NCBI RefSeq assembly: GCF_014644415.1
Contig: NZ_BMKQ01000001.1
Coordinates: forward strand, 2,989,217 to 3,053,216
DNA from: Marmoricola endophyticus
Lineage (GTDB): Bacteria; Actinomycetota; Actinomycetes; Propionibacteriales; Nocardioidaceae
DNA: 64,000 bases
Reading direction: 5' to 3'
In this document: piece by piece, positions 36,581-44,557 of the stretch
Layout of the letters: every line of letters starts with the position of its first letter
Numbering within the stretch: the first letter of the stretch is position 1
Program-made: the position numbers and the translations under genes
Notes under the pieces: model-generated
Databases searched by the model: none
Seen by the model: only the letters and a program-made list of their open reading frames with translations
Told to the model about the DNA's origin: nothing

Positions 36581-37387
36581 GTGCAGCTCACCCACCGGTT
36601 CACCGTCCCCGCGTCGAAGGACACCACCTGGGCCGCCTTCGACGACATCGAGTCGGTTGCCGAGTGCTTTCCCGGCGCGCTGGTCACCTCGGTCGAGGGC
36701 GACACGTTCGAGGGCACCGTCAAGGTCAAGCTCGGGCCGATCGCGCTGGTCTACAAGGGCACCGGGACGTTCACCGAGAAGGACGAGGCCTCTGGGCGGA
36801 TGCTGATCGTCGCGAAGGGCAAGGACAAGCGCGGCAACGGCACCGCCGGCGCCGACGTCGTGGCCACGCTGACCCCCCACGGCGACTCGTGCGACGTCGA
36901 GGTCGTCACCGACCTGGCCATCACCGGCAAGCCGGCGCAGTTCGGCCGTGGCGTCATCCAGGACGTCTCGGACAAGCTGCTCGGCCAGTTCGTCACCTGC
37001 CTGGAGTCCAAGGTCGGCAGCGGGGCGGGGGAGAGACCGCCCGCCTCCGCGCCCACGGCACCGGCCCGTCCCGCCACCGAGGACGACGGCAGCCCGGCCG
37101 CCCGAAGTGCGGGTGGGACGGGTCCTGGGACGGACGCAGGGCCGAGCGCCGTGCCCGGGCCCAGCGTCGTCCCGGCGCCCGGGCAGGCGAGCGCGCCCGC
37201 GTCCCCGGCACCGGCCGGGTCGCCCTCGCCGGCACCATCGGCGAGCAGGTCCGAGCCCGCACCGCAGCAGGACGATGCGATCGACCTCGGTGCGACCGTC
37301 CTGCCGATCCTCGCCAAGGCCTACTGGAAGCAGGCACTGGCTGCCGTCGTCGTGATCGCGGTGATCGTCTGGCTGCTGGTCAGGTAG
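36581..37387 (+). CDS. coxG: CoxG-like SRPBCC protein with C-terminal membrane anchor
   Basis: 268 residues from a GTG. Residues 1-145 form a CoxG/SRPBCC domain (FTVPASKDTTWAAFDDIESVAECFPGA). A 90-residue Pro/Ala-rich linker follows, then a single C-terminal transmembrane helix (ALAAVVVIAVIVWLLV). CoxG proteins tether the hydroxylase to the membrane. Confidence 0.87.
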   Translation: MQLTHRFTVPASKDTTWAAFDDIESVAECFPGALVTSVEGDTFEGTVKVKLGPIALVYKGTGTFTEKDEASGRMLIVAKGKDKRGNGTAGADVVATLTPHGDSCDVEVVTDLAITGKPAQFGRGVIQDVSDKLLGQFVTCLESKVGSGAGERPPASAPTAPARPATEDDGSPAARSAGGTGPGTDAGPSAVPGPSVVPAPGQASAPASPAPAGSPSPAPSASRSEPAPQQDDAIDLGATVLPILAKAYWKQALAAVVVIAVIVWLLVR

Positions 37388-37400
37388 CACCCGACGCCCC

Positions 37401-37440
37401 CACGGCCCGGTTCCTCGCCCGAGGAGCCGGGCCCTCGTGG
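37401..37440 (+). terminator. Strong hairpin terminator of the cox operon
   Basis: GGCCCGGTTCCTC (37404-37416) and GAGGAGCCGGGCC (37421-37433) pair over 13 bp with one G-U and a GCCC loop, 16 bases after the coxG stop. No T-tract follows. Confidence 0.7.
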
Positions 37441-37559
37441 CGTGGTGGCGGGTGAGCGAGAAGCACGATTCCGATCGGTCGAAAACCCTGCGAAGGGCGT
37501 GTCGGGATGGCTACGTTCGGGCTCTGGACGTGTGAGGCTCGGGCCTGGAAGGGACAGGC

Positions 37560-38291
37560 GTGGACACCGTCAACACCCCCGGTGCGCGGTTCAAGCACGA
37601 GCAGGTGCGGGAGTACGTCCGCAGCCTGGCGCTGGCCGCCGAGCCGGGTGCGCACGCGCCCTCCGAGCGGGAGCTCGTCCAGCGGTTCAACGTCGCCCGG
37701 ATGACCGTGCGGCACGCGATGGACGGGCTGGTCGCGCAGGGGCTGCTCGAACGCATCCCCGGGCGCGGGACCTTCGTGGCCAAGCCGCACGTCGAGATGC
37801 AGTCGCGGCTCTCCTCGTTCACCGAGGAGATGAAGCGGCGCGGGCGCAAGCCGGGGTCGTCGACGATGCAGCGGACCCGACGTCGTGCGGGGCCGGGCGT
37901 GGCGCGAGCCATGCAGATCGAGGAGGGCGAGCCGGTCGGCTACTGGCGGCGCCTTCGCACCGCCGACGGGGTGCCGGTCTGCATCTGCGACGTCTACTTC
38001 TCGCTGGAGCACTTCGACCACCTCCTCAGTGGGGCCGAGCCGTCCTCGCTGTACTCGTGGTTCGCCGAACGTGACCTCCTGCCGACCTGGGGGGAGGACT
38101 CCGTGGTGGCCGCCGTCGCGACCGCAGAGGAGGCCGAGATCCTGCAGATCGAGGAGGGGTCGGCAGTGCTCCGCGTCTCCCGACGGGCCTTCTGCCGCGA
38201 GGTGGTGTGCGAGGTCTCCCGGTCGACCTACCGCGCCGACCAGTTCACGCTCTGGGTCCCCGTCCTCCGCTCCGACCCGGGTGGCGCCTGA
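37560..38291 (+). CDS. GntR/HutC-family transcriptional regulator
   Basis: 243 residues from a GTG. N-terminal winged helix (PSERELVQRFNVARMTVRHAMDGLVAQGLLERIPGRGTFV), then a UTRA ligand domain from about residue 85. It is separated from the cox operon by a terminator but on the same strand, so it could regulate that operon or act elsewhere. Confidence 0.9.
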   Translation: MDTVNTPGARFKHEQVREYVRSLALAAEPGAHAPSERELVQRFNVARMTVRHAMDGLVAQGLLERIPGRGTFVAKPHVEMQSRLSSFTEEMKRRGRKPGSSTMQRTRRRAGPGVARAMQIEEGEPVGYWRRLRTADGVPVCICDVYFSLEHFDHLLSGAEPSSLYSWFAERDLLPTWGEDSVVAAVATAEEAEILQIEEGSAVLRVSRRAFCREVVCEVSRSTYRADQFTLWVPVLRSDPGGA

Positions 38292-38310
38292 GCGGGCCGC
38301 GAGGGCGTCC

Positions 38311-38928
38311 TCACGCAGGAGGTCGGCCGAGCACGAACACCGCGTAGTCGGGGTCGGTCTCGCGCAGGTCGTAGCCGCCGAACCGGTGCTCGACGACCAG
38401 GCCGACGGCCTCGACGTCGGTGCGGAAGGCAGCCTCCGGGTACGCCGCCGCGTTCCGGGGACCGTGAGCGGTCTTGAAGCCGACGAGCACCCGCCCACCC
38501 GGTGCGAGCAGCGCGGCCAGGCTCCGCAGCACCTGCTCCTCGGTGTCCTCGGCGACGTAGACCATCACGTTGCCGACCGCCACCACGACGTCGTACGAGG
38601 TCGGTCGCCCGGCGCGCGCGAGCAGCTCCGGGGTGAGGTCGAGGAGGTCGGCGGTGACCACGGGCAGGTCCGGGTACGACGTGCGCGCCGCCGCGACGAG
38701 CTCCGCGTCCTTCTCCACGCAGGTGACGTCGTGCCCGCGCCCGGCCAGCGCGGCTCCCACGCGGCCCATCCCGGACCCGGCGTCGAGGACGCGGGCGCCG
38801 CGCGGGGCGAGCACGTCGACCAGGCGGGCCTCGCCGTCGATGTCCTCGCCGGCGGCGATCAGCCGGGTGAACCGGTCGGCGTAGTGGGAGTGGTCGCCCT
38901 GCTCCCACCTGGTCGCCGGGGTGCTCAC
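38311..38928 (-). CDS. Class I SAM-dependent methyltransferase
   Basis: 205 residues from a GTG overlapping the stop of the upstream small gene. SAM motif VLDAGSGMGRVGAAL and acidic loop CVEKDAEL are clear. No substrate-defining domain. It forms a two-gene operon with the small Cys-containing protein. Confidence 0.85.
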   Translation of the reverse strand: MSTPATRWEQGDHSHYADRFTRLIAAGEDIDGEARLVDVLAPRGARVLDAGSGMGRVGAALAGRGHDVTCVEKDAELVAAARTSYPDLPVVTADLLDLTPELLARAGRPTSYDVVVAVGNVMVYVAEDTEEQVLRSLAALLAPGGRVLVGFKTAHGPRNAAAYPEAAFRTDVEAVGLVVEHRFGGYDLRETDPDYAVFVLGRPPA

Positions 38929-39272
38929 GAGAGCCTTCCGACCGCCGCGACCACGGTGCCCGACTCCTCGCACACCCACTGCGGGTCCGGCCCCCCGATG
39001 TCGGGGTCGACGTACAGCGCGTGGGGGGTCTCGACGTCGCAGTGGTGGCACAGCGGCCAGCGGCCGGACGTCGACAGCAGGGCGTCCTGCACGTCCTGGG
39101 CCACCAGCCCGGTGACGAACGGCGAGCCCTCGGCCCACTGCTCGAGCCACCACCGGCGCTGGCTGACCGCCTCCTCGAGGATGGAGACGCACTCGGCGCT
39201 GGCGACGTCGGTGGCCTCGAGGTCGCGCAACACCTGTGCGCGTGCGGTGATCAGCGGGTCCGGGGATGTCAC
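38925..39272 (-). CDS. Small protein with CHHC motif, function unknown
   Basis: 115 residues from a GTG that gives MTSPDPLITARAQVL. Helical N-terminal half; C-terminal CHHC followed by a third Cys in WVCEESG, a possible but incomplete zinc site. It overlaps the methyltransferase start by 4 bp and is divergent from the CutC-like gene by 9 bp, leaving no room for separate promoters. Not recognised as a characterised family. Confidence 0.65.
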   Translation of the reverse strand: MTSPDPLITARAQVLRDLEATDVASAECVSILEEAVSQRRWWLEQWAEGSPFVTGLVAQDVQDALLSTSGRWPLCHHCDVETPHALYVDPDIGGPDPQWVCEESGTVVAAVGRLS

Positions 39273-39281
39273 GATGCCAGT

Positions 39282-40028
39282 GTGACAAGTGAGCCCGACC
39301 AGGCGCGTGTGCTCGAGGTCGTCTGCGCCCACGTGCGCGACGTCGCGGCCGCGACCGAGGGCGGCGCCGACCGGCTGCTGCTCGTCGACGGCCCGGCCTC
39401 GGGAGGTGCGACCCCCTCGCCGGCCGCCGTCAGCGCAGCGGCCCGGGAGAGCGAGGTGCCGCTGCGGGTGCTGCTGCGCGACGACAGCGCGCCGGACCGG
39501 GCACCGACCGACCAGGCGTCGGCCGACCACCTCGTCGCCCGTGCGCGCGAGCTGCTCGCGATCGGGGCGACCAGCGTGGCGATCGGCTTCCTCGACGACC
39601 AGCTCGAGGTCGACGTGACCGGCACGGCCGGGCTGGCCCGGGTGCTGGGCGTCCCGTGGGGCTTCCACCGCGGGTTCGACGACGCCCTGTCGGCCGACCG
39701 CGCGTGGCGCGACGTCCGCGACCTGCCAGGTCTGGAGTCGGTGACCTCCGGCGGGGCCGCCCGCGGGCTTCCGGTCGGGGGCGAGGAGCTGATGCGACGG
39801 GCTTCCGGCGACGCTCGGCTCGCCTCGCTGGTGCTCGCCGCCGGCGACCTGCGGGCCGACCAGGTCCCGTGGCTGGTCCGGGCAGGCGTCCGTCGGCTCC
39901 AGCTGGGTCCCGAGGTGCGGGAGGACGGCTCCTGGCACCGCTCCGACGTGTCCGTCGAGCGGGTCCGCGCCTGGCGGCTGCTGCTCGACGACGCCTGCGA
40001 CCTGGCGGACGGCGTACCCGTCGGATGA
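39282..40028 (+). CDS. CutC-family copper homeostasis-like protein
   Basis: 248 residues from a GTG. The TIM-barrel pattern of CutC is seen in LEVVCAHVRDVAAATEGGADRLLLVDG, VLLRDD and WGFHRGFDDA, with a C-terminal TSGGA loop. The role in copper handling is disputed for the family. The stop overlaps the next gene. Confidence 0.75.
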   Translation: MTSEPDQARVLEVVCAHVRDVAAATEGGADRLLLVDGPASGGATPSPAAVSAAARESEVPLRVLLRDDSAPDRAPTDQASADHLVARARELLAIGATSVAIGFLDDQLEVDVTGTAGLARVLGVPWGFHRGFDDALSADRAWRDVRDLPGLESVTSGGAARGLPVGGEELMRRASGDARLASLVLAAGDLRADQVPWLVRAGVRRLQLGPEVREDGSWHRSDVSVERVRAWRLLLDDACDLADGVPVG

Positions 40029-40291
40029 TCCTCATCGACCCGCCGAACGCCGCCGGCCGCGGACGGCTGTGGTCGCACCTGGCCTCCGACGCGTCGCTGG
40101 CCGAGTTGCACGGCTTCGCCCTCGAGCACGGGGTGCCCGAGGGTGCGTTCGACCGCGACCACTACGACGTACCCGCGGAGTGGCACGACACCATCGTCGA
40201 GGCCGGCGCGACGCCGGTGTCCAGCCGCGAGCTGGTCGCCCGGCTGCGCTCGGCCGGGCTGCGGGTCAGGAAGGCGCCGCGCTCGCGCTGA
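40025..40291 (+). CDS. DUF4031 protein
   Basis: 88 residues from the ATG overlapping the cutC-like stop. MILIDPPNAAGRGRLWSHLASDASLAELHGFA and YDVPAEWHD are DUF4031 hallmarks; function unknown. Confidence 0.8.
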   Translation: MILIDPPNAAGRGRLWSHLASDASLAELHGFALEHGVPEGAFDRDHYDVPAEWHDTIVEAGATPVSSRELVARLRSAGLRVRKAPRSR

Positions 40292-40312
40292 CCCGGTGCG
40301 TGCGGCGGTGGC

Positions 40313-40900
40313 TCAGCGCAGCCGGTCGAGCTCGCGCCGCAGGTTCGCGCGAGCGGCTCGCTCCCACCTCGCTCGGCCGTCCTCGGTCTCGAACAGGTGC
40401 TCCTTGGCGAGCAGGCCGTCGAGCACCGCCCGACGCCCGGCGCGGAAGTCGGCGTCGGGAACATGGGCGTACTCCGTGCGGACGCCGGCGGTGTACGTCG
40501 CGTACCGCTCCGGCCCGGCTGCCAGGATCGCCAGGTCCGCGTCGCACAGCGCGGCACCCGCGACGTCACCGGGCTCGGGGCGGTGGGTCGCGGTCAGTCG
40601 GACCAGGCGGCCCACCTCCGCGGCCAGGTCCGGCTCGTCGGAGAGCGCACTCTCCGCCCACGCCGCCGAGCGCTCCTCGTCGTCGCCGGCACCGTCGTAC
40701 ACCGCATCGTGGAACCACGCCGCGAGCACGACCGCGCCGTCGTCGACGCCCAGCTCGGCGAGCCGGGCGAGGACCTCGCACAGGTGCGTCCGGTCGTGGT
40801 AGCCGCGCCCCGGCTCGTCGTACGCCCGGAGCAGCGCGTCGCGCAGCGCCTCGTCGTACCCCGGGGGCCAGGGCAACCCGGCGATCGCTCCCCGGTCCAT
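40313..40900 (-). CDS. HD-domain metal-dependent phosphohydrolase-like protein
   Basis: 195 residues. Metal-binding His in YHDRTHL and the HD pair in WFHDAVYDG, with a later Asp in DADLAIL, match the COG4339 group of predicted phosphohydrolases. It is divergent from the thiopeptide precursor and probably outside that cluster. Confidence 0.82.
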   Translation of the reverse strand: MDRGAIAGLPWPPGYDEALRDALLRAYDEPGRGYHDRTHLCEVLARLAELGVDDGAVVLAAWFHDAVYDGAGDDEERSAAWAESALSDEPDLAAEVGRLVRLTATHRPEPGDVAGAALCDADLAILAAGPERYATYTAGVRTEYAHVPDADFRAGRRAVLDGLLAKEHLFETEDGRARWERAARANLRRELDRLR

Positions 40901-40959
40901 CTCGCCAGCCTAGAGGCGCCGATCTGCCGACAAAACAGGACGTTGTCGTCGCCAACTAA

Positions 40960-40993
40960 TTGAACACTCATCGGGTGTCTCGATTAACGAGAC
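40960..40993 (+). promoter_or_regulatory. Promoter/operator candidate of the thiopeptide precursor
   Basis: In a relatively AT-rich 155-bp region, TTGAAC (40960-40965) may be a -35 box, with ATTAAC 17 bases later. The second hexamer lies inside an inverted repeat GTCTCG-ATTAA-CGAGAC (40977-40993), so a bound repressor would block the promoter. The transcript leader would be about 70 bases. Confidence 0.4.
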
Positions 40994-41060
40994 GCCGTGT
41001 TGATGGGTTCGATCCAGGTTTGGTCTGGTGGAACCTCATCCACTCGGAGAGGAAATGCAC

Positions 41061-41207
41061 ATGGACAAGATCGACCTGAACGCGCTGGAGATCTCGGACC
41101 TGATGGCCGAGACCGACGGGGGCAACGACTCCCTCTCGCAGGTGATGGCCGCCTCGTGCACCACGAGCGGCTGCGCGTGCAGCTCCTCGTCCTCGTCGTC
41201 TTCCTGA
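41061..41207 (+). CDS. Thiopeptide precursor peptide
   Basis: 48 residues. GGAGAGG at 41046-41052 is eight bases from this ATG and too close to the in-frame ATG at 41055. The acidic leader (about residues 1-31, with LNALEISDLMAE) ends in VMAA, and the core is SCTTSGCACSSSSSSSS. Its first ten residues follow the thiostrepton/micrococcin pattern S-C-T-T-x-x-C-x-C-S. Ser1 and Ser10 are correctly placed to form a 26-membered macrocycle through the pyridine. The eight terminal Ser residues are unusual and could become dehydroalanines. All biosynthetic genes follow downstream. Confidence 0.93.
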   Translation: MDKIDLNALEISDLMAETDGGNDSLSQVMAASCTTSGCACSSSSSSSS

Positions 41208-41222
41208 CTCGACGTCGACTGG

Positions 41223-41260
41223 CATCTGCCGGGGACGACTACGGTCGTCCCCGGCAGATG
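41223..41260 (+). terminator. 17-bp perfect hairpin with UACG tetraloop after the precursor gene
   Basis: CATCTGCCGGGGACGAC (41223-41239) and GTCGTCCCCGGCAGATG (41244-41260) pair perfectly around TACG. In RNA this is a C(UACG)G loop, a UNCG-type tetraloop of high stability. It starts 16 bases after the precursor stop and has no T-tract. It may attenuate transcription or protect the precursor mRNA so that substrate is made in excess over enzymes. Confidence 0.8.
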
Positions 41261-41300
41261 TGCGTGTGGGGACCGATCCGAGACGAGCCGAGGAGCAGTC

Positions 41301-42338
41301 GTGTGGACGTCGTACGTCGTGCCGCTGGCCGACCTGCCCGACCGAGGCGTCGGGCCGGCCCGCCGGCTGGTCGCTGACGCGGAGCGCGTGCTCGGATCGC
41401 GCACGCGTCGTCTCGTCGTGCGCACGGTGGGCAGCCCCGGCGCCGGTGACGACATCCTGCTTGCGGTCGCCGACCGGGTCTCGCCCCAGGAGCAGGACGT
41501 CGCCCGCTCGGTGATCGAGCGGCACGGACTGCGCGCTCCGGTGCCGCGCGAGTCCGAGCAGCCACCGCTGGACGACTCGGGGCTCGGCTTCGACGGCCCG
41601 GCCCTCGCCGAGACCTGGACCGACCTGCTGGTCGCCGCCGCTCCCGTCGCCAGCGCCCTCACGGCCGCCCTGCGCGGCGACCCGGCGCGGGACTACCCGT
41701 TGGCGATCGGCCTCATGGCCGAGCACGCCCGAGCGGCGGTCGCCGTCTCGTCGCAGTCCGTGCTGACCGGGTTGTCCGCCGAGGAGCTGGTGCCCCTGCG
41801 GCTCCTCAGCTATCGCTCGCACGCCGAGGGGGCTCTCGCGCGGTTCCGCGATCGCGACGCGATGGCCGCGCTGTTCGCCGCGACCTACCGCGAGCACCGC
41901 CTGGCCGTCCTCGGTGCGCTCGACCCGGCCACGCCGGCGCCCGCTCAGCCCTGGCTGGGCCAGTGGCGCGGCCTCGTCACCGACGCCCTCCCACGGGTGC
42001 GTGAGCTGCTCGTCGAGGGGCGGCTCGCCGCGAGCGGCGAGCGTCTGGACCGCGTGGCCGAGGACCCGGAGCGCGCTGCGACGCTCTCGTCGTTCCACCG
42101 CCAGATCTCCCCGGCCATGGCGCACCTGCTCTACGACGATCCCGACTTCGGGGCCTACCGCCTGCTCACGACGCTGCTCTACACGGTGCTCTACACCGCG
42201 GGTCTCAGCCTCCCCGAGCGCTACCTGTTCTGCTCGATGGTCGCGGACGGCAACGAGGAGCGCTCGGGCCTGGCGCCGGCCGACCTGCAGCAACGGCTCG
42301 GCGAGGTCGCCCGGTCCGTCGCCGGCGCGGAGGTCTGA
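41301..42338 (+). CDS. Putative thiopeptide [4+2] pyridine synthase (TclM/TbtD-like)
   Basis: 345 residues from a GTG with GAGGAG upstream. Fold assignment is by weak similarity to the LanB small-domain family: mostly helical, with the C-terminal YRLLTTLLYTVLYTAGLSLPERYLFCSMVADGNEE that resembles pyridine synthases. This enzyme class joins two dehydroalanines of the modified core to form the central pyridine, closes the macrocycle and expels the leader. Every thiopeptide cluster needs one; no other gene here can supply it. The name rests mainly on that elimination. Confidence 0.68.
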   Translation: MWTSYVVPLADLPDRGVGPARRLVADAERVLGSRTRRLVVRTVGSPGAGDDILLAVADRVSPQEQDVARSVIERHGLRAPVPRESEQPPLDDSGLGFDGPALAETWTDLLVAAAPVASALTAALRGDPARDYPLAIGLMAEHARAAVAVSSQSVLTGLSAEELVPLRLLSYRSHAEGALARFRDRDAMAALFAATYREHRLAVLGALDPATPAPAQPWLGQWRGLVTDALPRVRELLVEGRLAASGERLDRVAEDPERAATLSSFHRQISPAMAHLLYDDPDFGAYRLLTTLLYTVLYTAGLSLPERYLFCSMVADGNEERSGLAPADLQQRLGEVARSVAGAEV

Positions 42339-42350
42339 GGCGTGGTCCGC

Positions 42351-43151
42351 CTAGGAGACGGTGCGCGAGTACCTCGCGTGCAGGACGATGCCCGCGGCGA
42401 CCGAGACGTTCAGCGAGTCCGCTGCCGGGTTGATCGGGATCCCGACCGTGCCCTCGCAGAGGTCGTGCAGCGACTCCCCGACGCCGGACTTCTCCGCGCC
42501 CAGCACCAGCCCCAGTCGGCGGGGCAGGCCTCGCAGGTCGTCGGTCCCGAGGGTGCCGCCCATGTCGACGTCGACCAGCGACCAGGCGTCGGACTCGACC
42601 TGTCGGCGGACCTCCTCGCGCGAGGCGAGGACCACCGGCAGCGAGAAGACGAACCCCCGGCTGGCCCGGACGAGCCGGCGGTCCACCACCGAGGTCAGGT
42701 CGCTGTCGACCAGCACCACGGCGCCCGCTCCGAGGGCGTACGCGGTCCGGATGATCGCGCCGATGTTCCCGACGATCTTCACGCCGTCGAGGATCACCAG
42801 GTCGCCGGTCACGCCGCCCACCTCGGCGAGACCGACGGCGCGGGGGGCCCGGATCAGACCGAACTGCCGCGGACGCTTCTCCGACTTGAAGACCTTGTTC
42901 AGCACGCCCAGATCGACGCGGCGGACGGTCACCTCCCGCGTCGCGCAGGCCGCGGCGAGGTCGGCGGGGACCTCGCGGGAGGCGTCGGCGTACACCTCGA
43001 GGAACTCCACGCCCGCGGACAGCGCCTCGAGCAGCGGTTCGGGGTCCTCGACGATCGCCGTACGCACGTTGGCGCGGGACTTCTTGACGATGTCCGCGAT
43101 CCGTTGAACGGCCGGGTCGGAGAGGTCGGTCAGCACGTCGGCGTCGGACAC
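42351..43151 (-). CDS. tsr: Thiostrepton-resistance-type 23S rRNA (A1067-2'-O)-methyltransferase
   Basis: 266 residues from a GTG. The SpoU/TrmH knot is at the C-terminus. The sequence is very close to the Streptomyces Tsr/NshR enzymes from end to end as I recall them: SDPAVQRI, GVEFLEVYADAS, VILDGVKIVGNIGAI, LVDSDLTSVVDRRL and RASRGFVFSLPVVL. Those enzymes methylate A1067 in the L11-binding GTPase centre and protect producers of thiostrepton and nosiheptide. It is thus the self-resistance gene and a direct hint to the product's target. It is convergent with the pyridine synthase and divergent from the first YcaO gene. Confidence 0.92.
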   Translation of the reverse strand: MSDADVLTDLSDPAVQRIADIVKKSRANVRTAIVEDPEPLLEALSAGVEFLEVYADASREVPADLAAACATREVTVRRVDLGVLNKVFKSEKRPRQFGLIRAPRAVGLAEVGGVTGDLVILDGVKIVGNIGAIIRTAYALGAGAVVLVDSDLTSVVDRRLVRASRGFVFSLPVVLASREEVRRQVESDAWSLVDVDMGGTLGTDDLRGLPRRLGLVLGAEKSGVGESLHDLCEGTVGIPINPAADSLNVSVAAGIVLHARYSRTVS

Positions 43152-43219
43152 CGCGTGAAACTAGCACGGGGTGCGGGCCCGACCCCCGATCGTGCGCTGC
43201 GGGGCCGAGGGGCCGTGCG

Positions 43220-44557
43220 ATGACCGACACCGGGAGCAGCGTCCCGGCCTCCCTGCGTGCCGTCGAGCGGCTGGTCTCGCCGTACGGGCTGGTCAACGCC
43301 TCGGCCGTGGTTCCTCGCGCGCCCGGCGACCCTCGCTTCACCGTGCACGCCTCGTACGTCGGGAACCCCGGCGCGGTGCTGGGCGGGCTGTCGGGGTGGT
43401 CCCACGACGTCAACATGGGGAACATGAACGGGGTCGGGAGCGACCTCGACCCCGAGCGGGCGCGGCTGGTCTCGGTCGCGGAGGCCCTGGAGCGCTACTC
43501 CCTGTGCGCCTGGCGCGACGAGGACCTCGTCACCGCCCCGGAGACTGCGCTGGCCGCGGACGACGTGGTCTCACCGGCCCGCTGGCCGCGGCCCTCGGAC
43601 GCCGAGCTCGCAGCGCAGGCGTGCGGGCTGCGGCGCTACGACCCGTCGCTGCCGATCAGGTGGGTACGAGGCTGGTCGTTGACGCGCGGGCGAGAGGTGC
43701 TCGTCCCCGCCGTGACCGTCTACATGCACATGGTGCCGATCAGCGACTCCGAGCTGTTCACCCGCGGCGTCACGACCGGTGCCGCCGTCCACTCCGACCC
43801 TGAGGAGGCGGTGCTGTCGGGCGCGCTGGAGGTCGTCGAGCGGGACGCCCTGACCCTGGCGTGGCTGCTCAGGCGGCGCCTCCCCGCTCTGCGGGTCGCG
43901 GAGGCGGACCTGTCCGCCGCCGACGCGCAGGCGGTACGCACCGGCAGTGCGACGCACCTCGAGGTGCGACTCTTCGACGCCACCACCGACCTCGGGATCC
44001 CGGTCGTGTACGCCCTCCAGCTGTCCGAGCACGAGCCCCGGGTCGCCCAGATGGTGTGCGCGACCTGCGACCTGGAGCCCGGCCGCGCGGTGGGCAAGAT
44101 CCACCGCGAGCTCGCCGCACTCAGAGTCGCGCTGCGCGACTACGTCGCTCAGCACCCCTCCTCGCGCCCGGCCGACGACGCCGTCAGCGTGCTCGCCGGC
44201 GCGGCGTACCAGGGGCAGCGCGAGCGCCGTGGCTCCTTCTCCCACCTGCTGGACGGCGAGCGTGCCGTCCACGACCTCGGCGACCTCCCCCGCGTCCCCG
44301 CTAGCGCATCGCGGCTGGCGCACGTCGTCGACCGGGTCGGCTCCCGCGGGGGCGAGGTGATCGTCGTCGACGTCACCACCGACGAGGCCCGCAGCGTGGG
44401 GATGACCGGGGTGAAGGTGCTGGTCCCCGAGGCGGTCCCGCTGTCCTTCATCCATGCCGAGCGCTACCTCGCCACGCCTCGTCTCCGGGAGGCCGCCGCC
44501 CGCACCGACGACGCCGCCTCCTCCGACATCAACCCCGAGCCCCAGCCGTTCGCATGA
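43220..44557 (+). CDS. YcaO-domain azoline-forming cyclodehydratase, copy 1
   Basis: 445 residues. YcaO ATP-binding motifs: SVAEALERYSLCAW (about 88), SGALEVVERDALTLAW (about 195) and the later E-x-x-R-type region VGKIHREL. It ends in PEPQPFA, a proline-rich C-terminus typical of azoline-forming YcaO proteins. The enzyme uses ATP to cyclise Cys, Ser or Thr of the core to azolines. Its stop overlaps the next gene, an E1-like partner. Confidence 0.9.
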   Translation: MTDTGSSVPASLRAVERLVSPYGLVNASAVVPRAPGDPRFTVHASYVGNPGAVLGGLSGWSHDVNMGNMNGVGSDLDPERARLVSVAEALERYSLCAWRDEDLVTAPETALAADDVVSPARWPRPSDAELAAQACGLRRYDPSLPIRWVRGWSLTRGREVLVPAVTVYMHMVPISDSELFTRGVTTGAAVHSDPEEAVLSGALEVVERDALTLAWLLRRRLPALRVAEADLSAADAQAVRTGSATHLEVRLFDATTDLGIPVVYALQLSEHEPRVAQMVCATCDLEPGRAVGKIHRELAALRVALRDYVAQHPSSRPADDAVSVLAGAAYQGQRERRGSFSHLLDGERAVHDLGDLPRVPASASRLAHVVDRVGSRGGEVIVVDVTTDEARSVGMTGVKVLVPEAVPLSFIHAERYLATPRLREAAARTDDAASSDINPEPQPFA

